This document shows, in pieces, positions 32,039 to 35,283 of a DNA stretch of 35,283 nucleotides; positions within the stretch are counted from its first letter, which is position 1, and each line of letters starts with the position of its first letter. The position numbers and the translations under genes are program-made. Under the pieces are notes generated by a model. It searched no databases. It had not been told where the DNA came from and worked only from the letters and a program-made list of their open reading frames with translations. Origin of the DNA: Verrucomicrobiota bacterium (GTDB lineage: Bacteria; Verrucomicrobiota; Verrucomicrobiia; Opitutales; Opitutaceae); the NCBI GenBank assembly GCA_023457715.1, contig JAEWKR010000176.1:1-35283 (forward strand), written 5' to 3'.

Positions 32039-32046
32039 TCAGTCCC

Positions 32047-33339
32047 ATGGACAACAGCGGCCGGGATCGTTTTCTGCAGCTCACGCGCGAAGCCCTCGAG
32101 GCGGGCGCGTTGACGAAACTGACGCTCGGAAAATACCGCGGCGCGGACCCGACCGTACGAAACCTTTTCGTGCGCGCGGTGACGCTGAAAGCCGGCCCGC
32201 ACCTCGCCTTCGTCTGGCGCCACGCCACGCGCGATGTGACCCAAAACCTCCCCCCCGCCGCCGCGCTGGCGGAGCTGGGCCGGCTGATCGGCCACGATTT
32301 TCAGGACGCGCATCTGTTCACCCCGACCCAGGAGGTTCATCTCGAAACCCAGCCGGATGGCCGCGCCCGGGTGCGCGCGAAGGGACTCGTGCCGGCTCCT
32401 GCAAACGACGATTCGTCGACGATCCGGCGCGGAGGTGGCGCGCAGCGCCCGGGGGATGACGCGCCAGCGTCGCGCGAAGCCCATGACCAACGAAAGCACT
32501 ACGCGATCCCGACGGACGCGTCGTGGCTGCGCGCGCTGGGCGTGACCAACGACCGTGGCGTACCCCGCGAAGGGATGGGCGACAAGCTGCGGCAGATTCA
32601 GAAATTCGCCGAGCTGCTGGGCCATCTGCTCGACGAGGCTTTTCCGGCGCGTCCGTCCACCGAGCGTCCCCTCAAGATTGCCGACATGGGTTCGGGCAAA
32701 GGCTATCTGACCTTCGCCCTGGCCGCGCTGCTGGGCCCCCGCGCCCGCGTCACGGGCATCGAGACGCGGCCTGCGCTGGTGGACCTCTGCAACCGTCACG
32801 CGCGCGAGCATGGCCTCGCCGATACCCTGACCTTCGCCGCCGGGACGATCGCGGACACGCCGATCGATGGAGTGGACGTACTCATCGCCCTTCACGCCTG
32901 CGACACCGCGACCGACGATGCCCTCGCCCGCGGGATCCGTGCCTGCGCTCCGCTCCTGGTCGTGGCGCCCTGCTGCCAGAAGGAGCTCCGCCGGCAGCTG
33001 AAGCCGGCGCCCGTGCTCGCGCCATCGCTGCGCCATGGCATTTTCCAGGAGCGGCACGCCGAGTTCGCCACCGACGCGCTGCGCGCCCTGCTGCTCGAGT
33101 ACGCCGGCTACCGCACCAAGGTGTTCGAGTTCATCTCGACCGAGCACACGGCCAAGAACGTCATGATCGCGGCGGTAAAGGCGCCCGAACTGGGGTCCAC
33201 AACCGAGCGCGCCCTCCAGCGCGTACGCGAATTGGCAGGCTTTTACGGGATAACAACCCAGGCACTCGCCCGGCACCTCCGGGTCGAACTGGGCCATGAC
33301 CTCCCCGGGGACCCCTCGTCGGCTGCCGCTGCTCCGTAG
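32047..33339 (+). CDS. SAM-dependent methyltransferase (Methyltransf_32-like)
   Basis: A 430-residue methyltransferase. Residues 1-114 are a basic N-terminal domain, and residues 115-148 are a low-complexity linker rich in Gly, Pro and Asp. The SAM-binding motif I KIADMGSGKGYLTFALA is at residues 210-226. VTGIETRPALVDLCN follows, then VLIALHACDTATDDAL and VVAPCCQKELRRQL, the PCC segment typical of the Methyltransf_32 group. Substrate is unknown, though relatives are often thought to act on RNA. It sits 8 bases after the epimerase and overlaps the DUF2059 gene by 44 bases. The DUF2059 and Rsm22-like genes nearby do not identify a target. Confidence 0.88.
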   Translation: MDNSGRDRFLQLTREALEAGALTKLTLGKYRGADPTVRNLFVRAVTLKAGPHLAFVWRHATRDVTQNLPPAAALAELGRLIGHDFQDAHLFTPTQEVHLETQPDGRARVRAKGLVPAPANDDSSTIRRGGGAQRPGDDAPASREAHDQRKHYAIPTDASWLRALGVTNDRGVPREGMGDKLRQIQKFAELLGHLLDEAFPARPSTERPLKIADMGSGKGYLTFALAALLGPRARVTGIETRPALVDLCNRHAREHGLADTLTFAAGTIADTPIDGVDVLIALHACDTATDDALARGIRACAPLLVVAPCCQKELRRQLKPAPVLAPSLRHGIFQERHAEFATDALRALLLEYAGYRTKVFEFISTEHTAKNVMIAAVKAPELGSTTERALQRVRELAGFYGITTQALARHLRVELGHDLPGDPSSAAAAP

Positions 33340-33826
33340 CGCCGTCCTGCTCGCGTTGGCCGCGTGCTCGACCGGCTTCGCCACCACCGCCAGCCACCGT
33401 CAGGCCGCCGTCCAGGTTCTCGACGTGGTCAACACCCCGCAGGCCCTCCGTTCGGCGATCCAGTCGGCGGTCGGCCCCCTGTTGATGCGGATGCGGGATG
33501 AAGGCGCGCCCGACGCGGCGCTATACGAGATCCGCGCGGCCATGTACGACTGGGCGGAGAAGGAAATCGTCTGGGACGACATCAAGGACCAGATCGTCGA
33601 CGTTTATGTGCGCGAATTCTCGGAGGATGAGCTCAAGGCGCTGCTCGCATTTTATCGCACCCCGGCAGGCACCAAGGCGTTGACGCGCTTTCCCGTGATC
33701 TTCGCCGAAGGCAGCCGGATCGGGCAGGCCTACGCTGAGTCGAAGCAGGCACTACTGACCGCACGGCTGGAACAGATCGCCGACAAATATCGCGGCGTTC
33801 CCAAGCGAACGGCGGCCTCGCAGTAG
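33296..33826 (+). CDS. DUF2059 domain-containing exported protein
   Basis: A 176-residue exported protein with a signal-like N-terminus (LPLLRSAVLLALAACSTGFA). The mature region is helical and matches DUF2059. Conserved pieces are the DDIKDQIVDVYVREFSEDELKA region (read as IVDVYVREFSEDELKAL) and FYRTPAGTKALTRFPVI. The LAAC stretch resembles a lipobox, so it may be a lipoprotein anchored at Cys24, although the site is not perfect. Role in the envelope is unknown. The ATG lies 44 bases inside the upstream methyltransferase gene in another frame, which implies coupled translation; later starts would remove the signal peptide. Confidence 0.85.
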   Translation: MTSPGTPRRLPLLRSAVLLALAACSTGFATTASHRQAAVQVLDVVNTPQALRSAIQSAVGPLLMRMRDEGAPDAALYEIRAAMYDWAEKEIVWDDIKDQIVDVYVREFSEDELKALLAFYRTPAGTKALTRFPVIFAEGSRIGQAYAESKQALLTARLEQIADKYRGVPKRTAASQ

Positions 33827-33838
33827 AGCGGGCCATTG

Positions 33839-33945
33839 GACCGCGGGCGGCCCGCCCGCATCGGAAGCGCGGGCGATCGGTGGGATGGACCGCGGGCGGC
33901 CCGCCCGCATCTGGAGCGCCGGAGGGCGGGCGGGCCGCCCGTGGT
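33839..33945. repeat. GC-rich REP-like cluster: two direct copies and one inverted copy
   Basis: An identical 23-base unit with core GCGGGCGGCCCGCCCGC occurs at 33839-33861 and 33888-33910, 26 bases apart. An inverted copy with one mismatch lies at 33926-33945. Copies are separated by GGAAGCGC- and GGAGCGC-type sequences related to the start of the repeat at 28504. The cluster begins 12 bases after the DUF2059 stop and fills much of the gap to the next gene. It can form alternative hairpins between any pair of copies. Confidence 0.92.
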
Positions 33946-34003
33946 GCACGAAACCCACGGGGCTCAGCCCTTGCCGCCCCCGGCGGTCGCCTTACGTTCG
34001 GGA

Positions 34004-35104
34004 ATGGATTGGAACGAGGTGAACTGGTCGGTGCTCGACCGGCTGCGCGAAGGATTTCTCTCCGGCCGCGCGGCGCAGGGACCGTATTGGACGTCCGCGG
34101 AGGACCTTGCCAACTACGACTTTACCTACGCCGAAAGGATCGGCTGGAAATGGGACCATGTCCTGCGCGAGCTGGCCTTGCGCGGTTGGCGCCCGGCAAC
34201 CCGCACCGTGCTCGACTGGGGATGCGGCAGCGGAGTCGCGGGACGGCGGGTCGTGTCCGCCTTCGGCGCCGGGCAGTTCGACCGGTTAACGCTCTGGGAT
34301 CATTCCCCGGTCGCCTGCGATTTCGCCGCCGAGGCCGCCTCCGCCGCCTTCCCCGGTCTCGACATCCGCCAGGCCACGCCCGGCTTTTTCGCCAGCGGTG
34401 AGCGGATCGGGCTGCTGCTGCTGAGTCACGTGTTGAACGAGTTGTCGCCCGCCGCGCAGCAGGACCTCCGCGCGCTCGCGGCGCGAGCCGACGCCATCCT
34501 GTGGGTGGAACCGGGGACCCACGCCGTGAGCCGGCAGCTGGGCACGTTCCGCGAGCAACTGCGAGCCAGCGGCTTTCGCGTCCTGGCGCCCTGCACCCAC
34601 GAAAACGAGTGCCCGATGTTTGCCTTGGGCCGGGAACGCGACTGGTGCCACTTCTTCGCTCCTCCCCCGTCCGAGATCTTCGCCAACTCCGATTGGGTGA
34701 AGTTCGGACAGCGCGCCGGAATCGACCTGCGTTCGCTGCCCTACGCCTTCCTCGCGCTCGACCGGACCCAAACGCCGGAGGTGCCTCCCATGTCCGACCC
34801 CGCGCGCACCCTCTCGCCCGACGGTGACGACCTGTCGCGGGTGATCGGACGCGTCGAACACTTCAAACCGTACGCCCGCCTGCTCAATTGCGACGCCGCG
34901 GGCCTGACCGACCTGGAGCTGCCGAAACGGGCCAACCCCGCGTTGTTCAAGGAGCTGGAACGCACCAGACAACCGCTGGTGTACCGCTGGGTGCGGGACG
35001 AGCGGAAGATTGCGGAGGGCAAACCCGCCCAAGCACAACCTCCAACAGCCAATCCAACGTCCAACATCCAACGTCCAACATCCAACGTCCAACATCGAAC
35101 CTGA
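34004..35104 (+). CDS. Rsm22/METTL17-like small-ribosomal-subunit methyltransferase family protein
   Basis: A 366-residue member of the Rsm22 family (mitochondrial METTL17), which assists small ribosomal subunit assembly. SAM motif I is TVLDWGCGSGVAG at residues 68-80. LLSHVLNEL and WVEPGTHAVSRQL follow the family pattern. Cys197, Cys203 and Cys215 lie in CTHENECPM and DWCHF, and Cys296 in LLNCDAAG; these match the cysteines proposed to hold an iron-sulphur cluster in METTL17. The last 20 or so residues (about 345-366, Thr/Asn/Gln/Pro-rich) are encoded by the ATCCAAC word repeat, which also supplies the stop codon. The ATG at 34004 is chosen for family length; upstream sequence is repeat. Confidence 0.88.
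   Translation: MDWNEVNWSVLDRLREGFLSGRAAQGPYWTSAEDLANYDFTYAERIGWKWDHVLRELALRGWRPATRTVLDWGCGSGVAGRRVVSAFGAGQFDRLTLWDHSPVACDFAAEAASAAFPGLDIRQATPGFFASGERIGLLLLSHVLNELSPAAQQDLRALAARADAILWVEPGTHAVSRQLGTFREQLRASGFRVLAPCTHENECPMFALGRERDWCHFFAPPPSEIFANSDWVKFGQRAGIDLRSLPYAFLALDRTQTPEVPPMSDPARTLSPDGDDLSRVIGRVEHFKPYARLLNCDAAGLTDLELPKRANPALFKELERTRQPLVYRWVRDERKIAEGKPAQAQPPTANPTSNIQRPTSNVQHRT
35051..35104. repeat. ATCCAAC / GTCCAAC 7-mer word repeat at the 3' end of the Rsm22-like gene
   Basis: Seven consecutive 7-mers alternate ATCCAAC and GTCCAAC, ending ATCGAAC. They are in frame within the last 18 codons of the Rsm22-like gene, and the stop TGA (35102-35104) follows at once. A fragment of the same word series (TCGAACATCGAAC) recurs at 35271-35283 at the end of the window, so an array or further arm may continue outside it. 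Confidence 0.93.
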
Positions 35105-35113
35105 ATACCGTTT

Positions 35114-35283
35114 TGCCACAGAGGTCACAGAGGCCCAATCAGAGCCGAGCCGGAGCCGGGCGCTGCGACTGTCTTGGGCGTCACGCGATGAACAGGTTTG
35201 TCCAAGGACCGAGCCTCCGTGTCCTCCTTGTCGGAGCTCTGTGCTCTCTCTGGCTACTTCGGAATCCAGGTCGAACATCGAAC
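35114..35283. repeat. CACAGAGG 9-mer word repeat with opposite arm
   Basis: At 35116-35136 the words CACAGAGGT and CACAGAGGC are in tandem. At 35213-35253 the complementary words (CTCCGTGTC, CTCCTTGTC, GCTCTGTG, CTCTCTGG) form a longer, less regular arm. The 76-base loop has no recognised gene. The window ends in a copy of the neighbouring ATCGAAC words. An ATG at 35188 opens a frame to the window edge, but it runs through the repeat arm and is not called. Confidence 0.7.

Noticed and set aside
35188..35283. Start of a new gene with a signal-peptide-like N-terminus running off the window
   Set aside because: The frame passes through the complementary CACAGAGG word arm and the ATCGAAC words, so its hydrophobic look is probably a product of the repeat. 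The sequence beyond the window would decide.

Overview
The window looks like chromosomal DNA from a GC-rich Gram-negative bacterium, most likely an Opitutaceae-type member of the Verrucomicrobiota. That placement is inferred from the gene-family mix (zinc-free L31/L36 pair, Reg_prop hybrid kinase, DUF1302/DUF1329/YCF48/MMPL cassette, ligase-associated repair genes), from outer-membrane protein features, and from intergenic inverted repeats built of short words. No rRNA, tRNA, CRISPR array, prophage or transposase gene was seen.

Layout. 1-2.9 kb (minus): DUF1015 protein, ribosomal proteins L31 and L36 (both zinc-free type), and a YqgE/AlgH protein, separated by repeats. 2.9-5.1 kb: a dCMP-deaminase-type protein (minus), then a translationally coupled methyltransferase and FAD oxidoreductase (plus). 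5.1-12.1 kb (minus): a 1324-residue hybrid histidine kinase whose first receiver has lost its phospho-acceptor Asp, and UvrA. 12.3-19.1 kb (plus): an envelope cassette of DUF1302 barrel, DUF1329, YCF48-like propeller and MMPL/RND exporter. 19.4-20.8 kb (plus): AI-2E-type permease and a small zinc-ribbon membrane protein. 20.9-29.0 kb (plus): a DNA-repair operon in which the ligase-associated exonuclease and the ATP-dependent ligase are fused, followed by the Lhr-type helicase, the PdeM phosphoesterase, a DUF3108 protein and a family 9 glycosyltransferase. It runs towards a convergent 3-methyladenine DNA glycosylase. 29.8-30.4 kb (plus): L21-L27 with a textbook terminator. 30.5-35.1 kb (plus): small membrane protein, NAD-dependent epimerase, methyltransferase, DUF2059 protein and an Rsm22/METTL17-like protein.

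The most unusual content is between the genes. Almost every gene block ends in a structured repeat. Several are inverted repeats made of permuted 7-mer words (ATTTCAR, ATCCCAA, ATCATAA, ATCCAAC), which in one register fit the pattern ATNNNAR with a locus-specific core. Others use 9-mer words or GC-rich REP-like hairpins. These elements tend to begin on, or within about 12 bases of, a stop codon. One supplies the C-terminal tail and stop of the Rsm22-like gene, and GC-rich copies lie in frame inside the glycosyltransferase and uvrA. This looks like a family of mobile or templated 3'-end elements with no enzyme encoded in the window.

Functionally, UvrA, the exonuclease-ligase/helicase/phosphoesterase set and the alkyl-base glycosylase make the window rich in DNA repair. 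The envelope cassette probably moves a hydrophobic molecule to the outer membrane. Three ribosomal clusters or ribosome-linked genes (L31/L36, L21/L27, Rsm22-like) cover translation. Most starts lack a clear Shine-Dalgarno sequence, so start choices rest on family length and gene spacing.
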